In this document: in pieces, positions 24,915 through 33,865 of the stretch
Numbering within the stretch: the first letter of the stretch is position 1
Layout of the letters: every line of letters begins with the position of its first letter
DNA from: Sulfitobacter sp. CW3
Lineage (GTDB): Bacteria; Pseudomonadota; Alphaproteobacteria; Rhodobacterales; Rhodobacteraceae
Reading direction: 5' to 3'
NCBI RefSeq assembly: GCF_019392245.1
Contig: NZ_JAHXRL010000009.1
Location: 62,001-126,000, forward strand
Length of the DNA: 64,000 bases
Position numbers and translations under genes: made by a program
The notes under the pieces: model-generated
The model's input: the letters and a program-made list of their open reading frames with translations, nothing else
What the model was told of the DNA's origin: nothing
The model's database searches: none

Positions 24915-27162
24915 TGCGACACGGGCCGCCGCTGCGGTAGACGCTGTTACGGGTGAGGTGTTCCGCGATGGGTGGAGCCGGATCCGAGGCTCGATGCAAG
25001 GTCTGCATGTCTCCAAGCAAAAGCAGATGGTGCGCGCCGCTGCGGGACATCGGGCAGCCGTGTTCAAGGCGATCCGGGGGGGTGGGACGCAGAACAAATC
25101 CCAGCTGTCCAACCAGCTCGAATATCTCACGACGAAGTCCACCCACATCGTCGACAGCAGCGGGTTCCTGGATGGCAAATCCAAGCTTGATCGCGGCGAG
25201 ATCAAAGACCTGACAGAGCGTTTTGCCAAGCGGTGGGACGGCGGCTTCAAACCCAAGCTCGGGCAGACCACGCATCTGCTAATGTCCTTCCCGATTGGCA
25301 CGCGCGGAGAGGATGTGCGCGACATCGCGACCGACGTGGCCGAGCGGTTCTTCCAAACCGATGAGGGGCACTTCGATTACATCATTGCGGTGCATGAGGA
25401 CCGCGACCACCCGCATGCGCACCTCGTTTTGAACCGCCGCTCGCAAGAGGGTGAGTTCTTCTATTTGGCGCGCAACCACCGGTTCAACTACGACGACTTT
25501 CGCTTGGCGATGGTCGAGGAAGCGGAAAAGTATGGCGTGCGGCTGGAAGCCACGCGGCGGGTTGATCGCGGCGAGGTACATTACCCTCCCCGCACTCGCG
25601 AGATTTATGCCGCCAAGGAAGAAGGCAGGACGCCAATGGAGCGTGAACGTGTGGGCAAAGATCTGACCCGCACGCTTGCCGAGATAGCAAACACCAAAAT
25701 CATGTTCCACTCGCTGGCTGCCGAGGCGTCCTCTGAGAACCGCGAGGATATTGCCGAAGTGCTGTTCCGTGCGGGGGAGGTTTTGGCAAAGGGTGGTCAC
25801 GTTGAAACCGCAGGAGGCATTTACATGGCCGAAGATGAGTCATTCGAGTATCTGCGCAGCCGTTACGCGGAAAAGGTCGCCAACATCACAAACCTGATCG
25901 CGGCAAAGCCGGATGCGGAGCGGCCCGCGCTGGAGAAGTCCCTCAACGCAATTCAAGGGCGGGTGCAGCATATGCAGCCGCTCGGGCTACGGTCCAATTC
26001 CCTCTCGGAGGTCCCGTCAGAAGGTGGAGTCTATTCTGAGGCCAATATTCAACAAGGCCAGTTGGAGCGTCTATCTGACCCACGGGTGTGCGCCCGCGTC
26101 GATGCGGCGTTGCGCGGCACGGGGATCAGCACAGCGCAAGTTGTGGCTCGCATAGAAACAGGAGCGCAAAACGCGGCCCTTGAGCATCAATGGATCGCGG
26201 ATGACCTGTCCAAGGTGGCCGAGGCGAAGGATCTGAACCTTGAGCGCCGTGCGGATTTGGAACAGGCGCGGGATGTTCTCAATGATGTGCATGTGCAGCT
26301 GGGGACCATGTTGGAGCGGGAGGGCGTTCTGCGCCGTGACGGGGTCATTGAAGACGCCCGAGAGGTGCAGGCGCATGTGACTGAGGCCCAGATTGAAACG
26401 ACTGCCAATGCCGTTCGCATCGAGACTCGAATTGAAGCCGGGACTAAAGATCGGGACGAAGCGGTGATCGAAAGCCGTGCCGTAGAGCGTTTGGAGGACG
26501 AACAGCGGGACTATCTGCGCGACCATCCAGAGCTGATTGCACGCCCGACCGATGTGATCCGCACGGATGAGGAGGGCAGGGCGGTGATCGTAGATCGGGC
26601 CGCTGCAGAGCGGGTTATCGTTGAGGTTGAAGCTGCGCGTTTGGGCGCACACAGCAGGACGCCAATCTCAGTTTCCGTGGCCCGCGATCTGCAGGTCCGG
26701 TATCCTGATATGCCCGAGCAGCTGGCGGAGGGCCTCGGCGACACATACGCGCGTGTCTATGAAGCGCGCGACGCTGAACGGGAGGAAAACCTCACGGAGC
26801 GCGAGACGGACCGGGATGAGACGCCCGAACTGTCCCGTGTTCTCGCCCATGAACTGGCGGGAGAGCTGTCATCGCCCTTCGAAACCCAGTCTGATCGCGA
26901 GGGGTTCCGCAAAGAGATAGCGCGGGTTCTTGATGATGGGCATCTGGATCGTCTGAAGGAGGGCGACAGCGACGCTTTGGAAAATGTCATCGAAGATCGC
27001 CTCGACCGGCTCTATGCCGCAAAGGTCTATTTGCAATCGGATGCGGCGACGGCAAACTCGGAGGCGTTGCGACAGGTTGTCGACGAGTTGGCAGACGTTG
27101 AAGTCGAGAGACACCGCGCGGCAGACGTGGACGGCGAGACGGAGCGGGGCCAGGTCCATTGA
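24901..27162 (+). CDS. VirD2-type relaxase
   Basis: A 753-residue conjugative relaxase that nicks oriT and leads the transferred strand. The catalytic domain is in the first 270 residues: QLEYLTTKSTHIVDS carries the likely nucleophile Tyr near 76, and HEDRDHPHAHLVLNR (164-178) is the HxDxxxPHxH metal site. The rest is a long charged helical region with no recognised primase or helicase, probably for contact with MobC or VirD4. ATG 24901 lies eight bases after GGGAG inside the end of mobC. The stop is nine bases ahead of the virD4 ATG. Confidence 0.88.
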   Translation: MRLNDATRAAAAVDAVTGEVFRDGWSRIRGSMQGLHVSKQKQMVRAAAGHRAAVFKAIRGGGTQNKSQLSNQLEYLTTKSTHIVDSSGFLDGKSKLDRGEIKDLTERFAKRWDGGFKPKLGQTTHLLMSFPIGTRGEDVRDIATDVAERFFQTDEGHFDYIIAVHEDRDHPHAHLVLNRRSQEGEFFYLARNHRFNYDDFRLAMVEEAEKYGVRLEATRRVDRGEVHYPPRTREIYAAKEEGRTPMERERVGKDLTRTLAEIANTKIMFHSLAAEASSENREDIAEVLFRAGEVLAKGGHVETAGGIYMAEDESFEYLRSRYAEKVANITNLIAAKPDAERPALEKSLNAIQGRVQHMQPLGLRSNSLSEVPSEGGVYSEANIQQGQLERLSDPRVCARVDAALRGTGISTAQVVARIETGAQNAALEHQWIADDLSKVAEAKDLNLERRADLEQARDVLNDVHVQLGTMLEREGVLRRDGVIEDAREVQAHVTEAQIETTANAVRIETRIEAGTKDRDEAVIESRAVERLEDEQRDYLRDHPELIARPTDVIRTDEEGRAVIVDRAAAERVIVEVEAARLGAHSRTPISVSVARDLQVRYPDMPEQLAEGLGDTYARVYEARDAEREENLTERETDRDETPELSRVLAHELAGELSSPFETQSDREGFRKEIARVLDDGHLDRLKEGDSDALENVIEDRLDRLYAAKVYLQSDAATANSEALRQVVDELADVEVERHRAADVDGETERGQVH

Positions 27163-27170
27163 GTGGATCC

Positions 27171-29162
27171 ATGGGCAGGCTGCGGATAGCCATCGGGGTG
27201 GTTCTCGTGACTTTGGTGGCAGGCGCGATGGGCTACACCATTGCCTCGGCTGTGCTGACCTTTAAGGCACTTGGGTTCAGCGCCGATATCGATTTTGGAT
27301 ATATCGCGCAGAACTACCTCTGGATCAGAGACAGACGGCCGGATGATTTCCAGTTGATCAACTTGATCATCGGCGGTGCTGCCGTCGCCGGGCTGATGAT
27401 GAGCCTTGCGATGTCCGGCTCCGCCCTCACACGCTTTGGCCAGACCCATTGGCAAAAGCGCGGCGAGATGAAAGCCAACGGGTTCTTTGGAAAGCCCGGC
27501 ACCGGGTTTATTCTGGGCAAATTGGGCAGCCCAAAGTCGCGGGCCCGCTACATCACCTCTAAGGTTTTTCCCCATGCCCTGATCGTGGCACCAACGGGGC
27601 GCGGTAAAACCAGCGGCTTTGTGATCCCGAACCTGCTCACATGGCAGGGGTCTGCCGTCACGTTGGATGTAAAGGGCGAGTGTTTTGAAGCCACGGCGCG
27701 TCACCGTGCCGCCCAGGGCGACAAGGTCTACCGCTTTGCGCCCACGGACTGGGAAGGCAAGCGGGCGCATCGCTACAATCCGCTTTTGCGCATCTATGAA
27801 CTGAAAGACCCCGCACGTCAGCAGATGGAATTGCAGTTACTGGCGACCCTGTTCCTGCAAAGCGACAATGACCGTGTGCAGGGTCTTCTGAAGGGCGGTA
27901 TCGATCTCTTCGTGGCGGCAGGCTTGCTGGCCTTCCAGCGCAAGAAGCCGAACCTGGGCGAGATCTACCGGATCGCGGCCTCGGGTGGCAACAAGCAGAA
28001 AGAATATGTGGCGCGGAGCCACGAGATTGACAACAAAGCTGCAAAGCTGATCTTTACGCGGCTGGCGTCCACCAACAACGATACGCTGACGTCTTATGTC
28101 TCGCTTCTGATGACGTCAGGTCTGGATCAATGGCAGAACCCCGCGATTGACGAGGCAACGCAGGTTTCCGACTTTGATTTCCGCACGATCCGCAAAAAGC
28201 CATTCACTGTGTATTTGGTCGTGCAGCCTCTGATGGTGAAGCCACTCGCGCCGCTGATCCGATTGTTTTTCTCAGACCTTCTCTCGGCGATGCAAGAGAA
28301 GGAACCGAGCAAAGATGAGCCCTGGCCCGTGATGATCATGCTCGATGAGTTCAACCGTCTTGGCAAAATGCCGATTGTGGTCGAGAGCATTGAAACCCTG
28401 CGCACTTACCGTGGTCACTTGGCGGTTGTGACTCAAACCATCCCCGCCCTCGATGAGATCTATGGTGAAAATACCCGCCGCGCGTTGCAGGGCAACGCAG
28501 GCGTAAAGCTCTATCTCACCCCTTCGGATGAAAAGACCATTGAGGAGTTGAGTAAAGCCGTGGGCAAGACGACAAAGACGGTCATCACGCGGTCGCGATC
28601 CATCGGTAAGAACCCGTTCGAGGGGCGGAGTCAGTCCACACGGACAGAAGAAACTTCTCTATTGCCCGAAGATGAAGCGCGCCGGTTGCCGCTCGATGAA
28701 ATTATTATGGTTGTGGATGCGCAGATGCCAGTGCGGGCGAAACGGATCCAGTATTTTGATGATCGGCTGTTTGCGGCGATCCATGGGGCGCAGAGGGGGG
28801 AGCTGCCTTTTCCAGTGATGGGAGGAGGTGGGGCAGATGGATCAGGCTCTGAATCGGGAGGTTCAGGGCAGAGTTCGAAACGAGACGGCATTGGCGCTCA
28901 GCCTCATAGGCCTGGGGAGCGCTCAAATGGCCCGCAGGAGATGAGTGCTGCTAAATCGGCCTCTCGCCTCAAAAAACGTTCGTGGGCTGTTCAAGTCGTT
29001 GTCGAAGAAGGGCAACGACAGCAGGAAATGAACTTTGCCGATCAAGGCGAAATGCAACTTGAGGAACGCGACGGTGGCGACCGAGATCGTCTCGATCTGG
29101 CGGTGGATGATCTGGGAGGGCTGGAAGACCAGTTGAAGCAGGCGGAGATGGATCAGGAGTAA
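27171..29162 (+). CDS. virD4: VirD4 type IV coupling protein
   Basis: A 663-residue inner-membrane ATPase that links the relaxosome to the secretion channel. Two N-terminal membrane segments (about 6-28 and 62-82), Walker A APTGRGKTS near 142, Walker B VMIMLDEFNRL near 388, and the conserved QTIPALDEIYGE and PSDEKTIEELS motifs. The C-terminal 130 residues are low-complexity and acidic, probably the substrate-docking tail. ATG 27171 is preferred to the TTG at 27159 that overlaps the relaxase stop. The virB genes lie more than 6 kb away on the other strand, separated by cargo genes. Confidence 0.93.
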   Translation: MGRLRIAIGVVLVTLVAGAMGYTIASAVLTFKALGFSADIDFGYIAQNYLWIRDRRPDDFQLINLIIGGAAVAGLMMSLAMSGSALTRFGQTHWQKRGEMKANGFFGKPGTGFILGKLGSPKSRARYITSKVFPHALIVAPTGRGKTSGFVIPNLLTWQGSAVTLDVKGECFEATARHRAAQGDKVYRFAPTDWEGKRAHRYNPLLRIYELKDPARQQMELQLLATLFLQSDNDRVQGLLKGGIDLFVAAGLLAFQRKKPNLGEIYRIAASGGNKQKEYVARSHEIDNKAAKLIFTRLASTNNDTLTSYVSLLMTSGLDQWQNPAIDEATQVSDFDFRTIRKKPFTVYLVVQPLMVKPLAPLIRLFFSDLLSAMQEKEPSKDEPWPVMIMLDEFNRLGKMPIVVESIETLRTYRGHLAVVTQTIPALDEIYGENTRRALQGNAGVKLYLTPSDEKTIEELSKAVGKTTKTVITRSRSIGKNPFEGRSQSTRTEETSLLPEDEARRLPLDEIIMVVDAQMPVRAKRIQYFDDRLFAAIHGAQRGELPFPVMGGGGADGSGSESGGSGQSSKRDGIGAQPHRPGERSNGPQEMSAAKSASRLKKRSWAVQVVVEEGQRQQEMNFADQGEMQLEERDGGDRDRLDLAVDDLGGLEDQLKQAEMDQE

Positions 29163-29350
29163 CGCAACCATTGAGCGCGCGTAATTCACCGAACCAGTCG
29201 TTCGCCGCACCAGATTTGAAGGACGGCAGAGCGGGACTAAGCACCATTTCGCTGCGGCTGCGCCAGTGGCCGCTTCAGCTCAATCCGAAAAAACGGTTAA
29301 ACCTAGAGAACCCACAAGGGAATGCTTTCCCCCGCTGCAGGCTACATCAC

Positions 29351-30724
29351 TCACCGCTGTATCAATTGCGGCGCATCGGCATCCCCAAGGGCCATTTCGG
29401 GCAGCCAAGTGATAAGCTGAGGAAACGAGATCAGCGCCGCGATCAATGCAATCTCAATGGCAACAAGGGGTACCGCTCCGCGATAGATATCAGACAGATT
29501 GATACCCTTCGGTGCGGCCATCTTGGCAAAGAACAGGGCATAACCGAAAGGGGGCGTCAGAAAAGACGTCTGCAACGCCAAGGCTATCAGGCCAGCGATC
29601 CAGATTTGTGCAAAGTAGGCAGAGCCGACGTGATCTGCGAAGTCGAGCTCTGAAATAATCGGCATCAGTACGGGTACAAAGACCAGCAGCACCTCGATCC
29701 AGTCAAAAACAAACCCAAGTATGATGATCACGCCAAGGAGCATGGCCAACAGTTCCCACCGGGTGAGATCGAATGCGGATATCCAGTCGAAGATCACATT
29801 TGGTCCACCAACGAGGTGGAAACTGAGCGAAAACACCGATGCGCCAAGTACGATGAAGAAGACCATCGACGTCATCGTGCTTGTCTGCACCGTGACAGAG
29901 TTTAACGACGAGAAAGACAGACGCTTTCGCGCCAGAGCAACCAAAAGCGCGCCAAACACCCCTACTCCAGCCGCCTCTGTTAGTGTCGCAAAGCCCAGAA
30001 TGATGCTGAGCGGAATGGATGCGATAACCGCGACAGACGCGAGTACAAACAAGAGGTCTGACACAAGATTGGTCTTGGGTGCGTCCAGCGGGATTTCGAC
30101 CGTTTTTCTCAAGGTGACCGCAAAGTAGACCGCGAAGGCCATGACCATCAGAAGCACAGGTACGATGAGGGCCACATACATCAATCCGATGCGCAGATAG
30201 AACACGTTCGAGATGAAGAACAGCATCACGGCTGGCGGGAACACGACACCCAATGCTCCAGAAGCTGCGACAGCGCCTCCTGCGGTTCGCGGTGCGTAGC
30301 CCGACGCCATCATCGGGGCATAGGCCACCAACGCCACAGTTATGACGGAAGCACCGATCACCCCGGCGGCGGGCGCAAGAACGAGGCCGATCAGCAAAGT
30401 CGCAATGGCGTAGCGACCGGGAACGCCTGTCAGAAGACGCCCCAGCAAGCGAAACATGGTTTCGGCAACGCCGCTGGCATTCAGGATCAGGCCAAGAAAA
30501 ATCAGCATTGGAACGCTGGTGAATTGGACGGATTCATTGGTCAGTACACCACGGGCTCGCAGGTAGATCAGCCCCAGATGCTGAAAATCAGTGATCCCCA
30601 CCCAAACCGCAGCCACAAACCCCAAGAAGCCTGTCCCCGCGAGCACCAGAGCCACCGGAAAGCCGCTGAAGACCCCGATGGCCATCACGACAAGCATGGC
30701 AACCGTGAAGACCTCATTCACCAT
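29351..30724 (-). CDS. dctM: TRAP transporter large permease DctM
   Basis: A 457-residue inner-membrane protein with about 12-13 hydrophobic segments and the DctM signature runs (FSGFPVALVLAGTG, GVIGASVITVALVAYAPMM, LQTSFLTPPFGYALFF). TRAP transporters take up carboxylates and similar organic acids with sodium. The start at 30724 (MVNEVF) overlaps the small permease gene by 11 bases. No DctP-type binding protein lies nearby, so the substrate cannot be inferred and the system may be incomplete or use a partner elsewhere. Confidence 0.9.
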   Translation of the reverse strand: MVNEVFTVAMLVVMAIGVFSGFPVALVLAGTGFLGFVAAVWVGITDFQHLGLIYLRARGVLTNESVQFTSVPMLIFLGLILNASGVAETMFRLLGRLLTGVPGRYAIATLLIGLVLAPAAGVIGASVITVALVAYAPMMASGYAPRTAGGAVAASGALGVVFPPAVMLFFISNVFYLRIGLMYVALIVPVLLMVMAFAVYFAVTLRKTVEIPLDAPKTNLVSDLLFVLASVAVIASIPLSIILGFATLTEAAGVGVFGALLVALARKRLSFSSLNSVTVQTSTMTSMVFFIVLGASVFSLSFHLVGGPNVIFDWISAFDLTRWELLAMLLGVIIILGFVFDWIEVLLVFVPVLMPIISELDFADHVGSAYFAQIWIAGLIALALQTSFLTPPFGYALFFAKMAAPKGINLSDIYRGAVPLVAIEIALIAALISFPQLITWLPEMALGDADAPQLIQR

Positions 30725-31235
30725 TGTGCAGGCCGCTTGCTTGTTCCGGTGCACCTTGCGCACGTCTCCCTGTCAGAAAGGCGATGTTGCGAAGGGCTAC
30801 GATCATCCCGGCAAGAGCCAGCAAGATGGGGCCGATGACCCCGGCAATGCGTTGTGCCCACAACTGGGTTTCCGCGTATTTCGTGGTGCGCATCAAACCG
30901 TCCCATCCGTAGTAGGTCAGGATGGCAGCAAGCGGCAGAAGGACAAAAAGGCCGCCAATCAGTTCGATCCAAGCAATGCGGCGGGCGGACCAATGTCTGC
31001 GAAGAACATCAACGCGCACGTGACCGTCGCGCAGATAGGTATACCCAAAGGTCAAGAAAATCAGGATGAACAGCAGTGACGTGGACAGGTCCGGCAAATA
31101 GCTCGACACGCCAAGGTGTAGCTTGCGATCCAGCATCTGAAGCGCGCCATAAGCGGCAATCGAAACAACGGTCAGCCATGCAGTCACGACGCCGATGCCG
31201 CGAATGCCAAGGTCAATCCAATCCCAAAATCTCAA
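30714..31235 (-). CDS. dctQ: TRAP transporter small permease DctQ
   Basis: A 173-residue membrane protein with four predicted segments, typical of DctQ, including WIELIGGLFVLLPLAAILTYYGWD. It pairs with DctM downstream by an overlapping start. The region just upstream, where dctP would often lie, instead holds the lspA remnant and a DUF411 gene. Confidence 0.87.
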   Translation of the reverse strand: MRFWDWIDLGIRGIGVVTAWLTVVSIAAYGALQMLDRKLHLGVSSYLPDLSTSLLFILIFLTFGYTYLRDGHVRVDVLRRHWSARRIAWIELIGGLFVLLPLAAILTYYGWDGLMRTTKYAETQLWAQRIAGVIGPILLALAGMIVALRNIAFLTGRRAQGAPEQASGLHNGE

Positions 31236-31272
31236 GCCTAGTCCTTTCCCAAAATACTTTGCCTGTTAGCTG

Positions 31273-31398
31273 TTATCTGCCTTGATATTCCCCTTGCGGT
31301 GGCCTTTGTTCGGGCTTTTCCGGTGTGTCTTCCGTTGCGCGGAACCCACCCAGAATGTGGCTGTTCATGCCGCCGCCTTCAGATCGGAACGTGCATCA
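31273..31398 (-). pseudogene. Remnant of a second CDF-lspA gene pair (lspA with internal deletion)
   Basis: The minus strand reads MNSHILGG joined directly to FRATEDTPEKP...GEYQGR and a stop (31368 to 31273). The head matches the first codons of lspA at 32562 (MNSRVLGG) and the tail matches its last codons (FRATKGKP...GNITGR). Ahead of it, DARSDLKAAA and a stop overlapping the ATG match the end of the CDF gene (DARADLKAVA). About 135 codons of lspA and nearly all of the transporter are missing. It is the scar of a duplicated metal module. Confidence 0.72.
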
Positions 31399-31482
31399 CC
31401 GTTTTTGGATAAGTTCCATCAGAAGGACACAATCAAAACGGTCATTTCTCATAAAGCCTCTGGCCCAGAGTTCATTCGAGTT

Positions 31483-31950
31483 CTAAGCTGCGGAATAGCT
31501 CGTAAAGACCTCGCTGCTACCATCCCGGCGGATCAAGAACACATCATAAGCTTCACGCTGATCTTCTGGGCCCATTCCAGGCGACCCATAGGGCATGCCA
31601 GGAACAGCGAGACCGACAGCATCTGGCCGTTCAGCCAACAGGCGGCGGATGTCGGCGACCGGCACGTGCCCTTCGATCATGTAACCCTCAATCTCGCCCG
31701 TGTGGCACGATATCATTCTTTGCGGGATGCCGTTGTCCAGCTTGTGACGCATCATAAGAGTCCCAAAGCTCCGCTCCTCGGTGACGCGAAAGCCCTCCTG
31801 CCTAAGAATGGCGACCCAGGCGCGACAGCAGCCGCAATTAGGGTCTTTGAGAACGTGGATTGTTGGTGCAACTTGCGCAAATGCCGCAAGCGGCGCGGCG
31901 CTGGCAATGCCAGCGACGGCGGTCAAAATTTGGCGGCGCGTTATGTGCAT
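31483..31950 (-). CDS. DUF411 exported metal-binding protein, copy 1
   Basis: A 155-residue exported protein. MHITRRQILTAVAGIASA is a Tat-like signal with likely cleavage near AFA. The mature part has the DUF411 motif DPNCGCCRAW, then ISCHTGEIEGYMIEGHVP and PGMPYGSPGM. Such proteins sit in copper and heavy-metal resistance clusters and are thought to bind metal through the Cys cluster and His/Met residues; the exact role is unclear. ATG 31950 has AAGGAG at good distance. A second copy of the same length lies at 33866-34333. Confidence 0.85.
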   Translation of the reverse strand: MHITRRQILTAVAGIASAAPLAAFAQVAPTIHVLKDPNCGCCRAWVAILRQEGFRVTEERSFGTLMMRHKLDNGIPQRMISCHTGEIEGYMIEGHVPVADIRRLLAERPDAVGLAVPGMPYGSPGMGPEDQREAYDVFLIRRDGSSEVFTSYSAA

Positions 31951-32052
31951 CGCATTTCTCCTTTTGGATGGCATGTCTTGTGCGGGCCTTGGGTTGCGCA
32001 GTTGGGCGAACGTGCTGTCGAAGCCCTTTGCGGATGGTATGCCGGACATCGT

Positions 32053-32562
32053 TTATCTCCCCGTGATATTTCCCTCGCGTTGGTCTTGTACCTGATGTCC
32101 CGGCTTACCTTTCGTCGCGCGAAAGCTGTCCCAGAACAGCAATGCTGCCCCACAAAAGATCGCCACGTCAGCCAAGTTGAAGGACGGCCAGTGGTATGAC
32201 CCGTAGTGGAAGTCGAGAAAGTCAGGGACGGCCTGATAGCGCAGACGGTCAAGGATATTGCCAAGCGCGCCTCCGATGATCAGACCGAGCGCCGCACCTG
32301 TCAGCCTGTCCGGAGCCTTCCACAGCCAGATCAGCAGCCATGCCACGACCACGGCAGCAAGTGCGACCAGACCCCACCAGGGTACGACCCCGCCGAGCAT
32401 ACCGAAGCTGACCCCATCGTTCAAAACCCGCACGAGGTTGAGAAAGGGCAGAACCTCGACCCCGTTCTCAAGCGCCGGGGAGTTCAGGGCAAGAGCCTTG
32501 GTGCCCTGATCAACACCAAACGCGGCGATGGCGCAAAGCCCACCGAGAACGCGGCTGTTCAT
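32053..32562 (-). CDS. lspA: Lipoprotein signal peptidase (signal peptidase II)
   Basis: A 169-residue inner-membrane aspartic protease that removes signal peptides from prolipoproteins. Four membrane segments; the two catalytic aspartates are in GNILDRLRYQAVPDFLDF and FNLADVAIF, both intact. The start at 32562 overlaps the CDF gene stop as ATGA. An accessory lspA inside metal-resistance modules with a CDF transporter is common in Gram-negatives and need not be the housekeeping gene. A deleted second copy lies at 31273-31368. Confidence 0.92.
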   Translation of the reverse strand: MNSRVLGGLCAIAAFGVDQGTKALALNSPALENGVEVLPFLNLVRVLNDGVSFGMLGGVVPWWGLVALAAVVVAWLLIWLWKAPDRLTGAALGLIIGGALGNILDRLRYQAVPDFLDFHYGSYHWPSFNLADVAIFCGAALLFWDSFRATKGKPGHQVQDQREGNITGR

Positions 32563-33413
32563 GCCACCGCCTTCAGATCGGCCCGCGCGTCGCGGATGAT
32601 CGCCCATGACGAGTGCAGGAACAGTCCGGCGATCCCGAAGGCTACGATGAGATCGGGCCATGCGCTGCCTAGCCAAACCACCAGCCCGGCGGCGATAACG
32701 ACTGCGGCGTTGCCGATGGCGTCGTTGCGCGAGAACAGCCAGACAGCGCGCATGTTCGCGTCGCCCTTGCGGTACCGCAGCAACGGCAGCACGGAGATGA
32801 CATTTATCACAAGAGCAATCAGGCCCAGAATCCCCATCAAAGTGGCGTCTGGGGTTGTCGGCTCGAATGCCCTTATGATGGTCGTGCCAAAGACTCCAAG
32901 ACCAAGCAGGCCGAGGAAGATGCCCTGGATCAGAGCCGACCGCGCTCGCCAAGCGAGGCTCCAGCCGATGGCCAACAGGCCGAGGAAGGTGATTGCGCCG
33001 TCGCCGATGAAATCCAACGCGTCGGCCTTCACGGCCTGTGACCCGGCAATGAACCCGCCGATCATTTCAAGAACGCCATAACCAACATTCAGGATCACAA
33101 CGATCCAGAGCGCGCGGCGATAGCCAGGGTCCTGATGGGCCGCACCTTGCTGAATATCTTCGTCGCTCTCGATGCGGTCAAACCCATACCCTGTTGTCTC
33201 GACGGCTTTTTCAATTTCCGGCAAGCGCGCTTCGGGAGCTGTCAAAGTCATTATGTGCGTTGCAGTAGACACTTTCACGGCGTCAGGCGCGATACCTGCA
33301 GATTGCGCCGCCCGCTCGATCTGGGCGGCATCCTTGGCGCAATCCATACCGGAAACGCGGTAACGGAAGGATGGGATATCTGCCGCCGAACCGGTGCTAT
33401 CAGCGTTGGCCAT
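32559..33413 (-). CDS. Cation efflux (CDF-type) transporter with degenerate HMA domain
   Basis: A 284-residue protein. Residues 15-80 form an HMA-like ferredoxin fold (RYRVSGMDCAKDAAQIERA), where the usual GMDCxxC has lost its second Cys. The rest is a cation diffusion facilitator with six membrane segments, VKADALDFIGDGAI and SRNDAIGNAAVVIAA supplying the metal-site Asp residues. CDF proteins export Zn, Co, Cd or similar ions. ATG 33413 has AGGAG ahead. It is divergent from an ArsR regulator and coupled to lspA. Confidence 0.87.
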   Translation of the reverse strand: MANADSTGSAADIPSFRYRVSGMDCAKDAAQIERAAQSAGIAPDAVKVSTATHIMTLTAPEARLPEIEKAVETTGYGFDRIESDEDIQQGAAHQDPGYRRALWIVVILNVGYGVLEMIGGFIAGSQAVKADALDFIGDGAITFLGLLAIGWSLAWRARSALIQGIFLGLLGLGVFGTTIIRAFEPTTPDATLMGILGLIALVINVISVLPLLRYRKGDANMRAVWLFSRNDAIGNAAVVIAAGLVVWLGSAWPDLIVAFGIAGLFLHSSWAIIRDARADLKAVA

Positions 33414-33451
33414 GATCGCAGTTCTCCTGCTAAAGTGGATCAAAGGATAAT

Positions 33452-33471
33452 ATATCAGTGAGCAATGATAT
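33452..33471. promoter_or_regulatory. Imperfect operator for the ArsR-type regulator
   Basis: ATATCA (33452-33457) and TGATAT (33466-33471) flank eight bases in the 45-60 base divergent region between the CDF gene and arsR. ArsR/SmtB repressors bind such A/T-rich inverted repeats. It overlaps the GTG start annotated for arsR, which favours the alternative ATG at 33470. Confidence 0.5.
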
Positions 33472-33814
33472 GACGCAGATCGTTGTGGACCGCAAGGTCG
33501 GTACCATTGAACAACGCGCAAAACTATTTCGCGGCTTTGCCGACCCAAGCCGCTTGTCTATTCTCGGCGCGCTGTGCGGGGAGCCGCTGGTTGTTCACGA
33601 ACTCGTCGAGCGTACGGGACTATCACAACCAAACGTATCCAACCACTTGCGATGCTTGTTGGAGTGCGGGCTAGTTAACAGCGACCGAGATGGGCGCTTC
33701 ATCCGCTACCGTATCAGTAGCGCACGTATCGCAACGCTGTTGAGCGATGTGGACGCACTTCTCGATGTGGTCGCAGGGGGCGTTGAGGCCTGCGACAACT
33801 ATCGCGGGAGATAA
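33458..33814 (+). CDS. ArsR/SmtB-family metal-responsive repressor
   Basis: A 118-residue winged-helix regulator: FRGFADPSRLSILGALCGEPL, recognition helix LSQPNVSNHLRCLLECGLV, wing DRDGRFIRYRI. Three cysteines, two near the recognition helix and one near the C-terminus (EACDN), could sense a soft metal such as Cd or Pb, as in CmtR/CadC types. Divergent from the CDF transporter, which it most likely represses. Start GTG 33458 or ATG 33470. Confidence 0.87.
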   Translation: MSNDMTQIVVDRKVGTIEQRAKLFRGFADPSRLSILGALCGEPLVVHELVERTGLSQPNVSNHLRCLLECGLVNSDRDGRFIRYRISSARIATLLSDVDALLDVVAGGVEACDNYRGR

Positions 33815-33865
33815 GCAGCCACTAAGCGATGAAATAGACTAGGACAGAGCTAAAGGACGACTGAT

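Noticed and set aside
31282-32199. 305-residue open frame on the plus strand across the DUF411 gene
   Set aside because: It is antisense to the DUF411 gene and the lspA end, with atypical composition and no family match.
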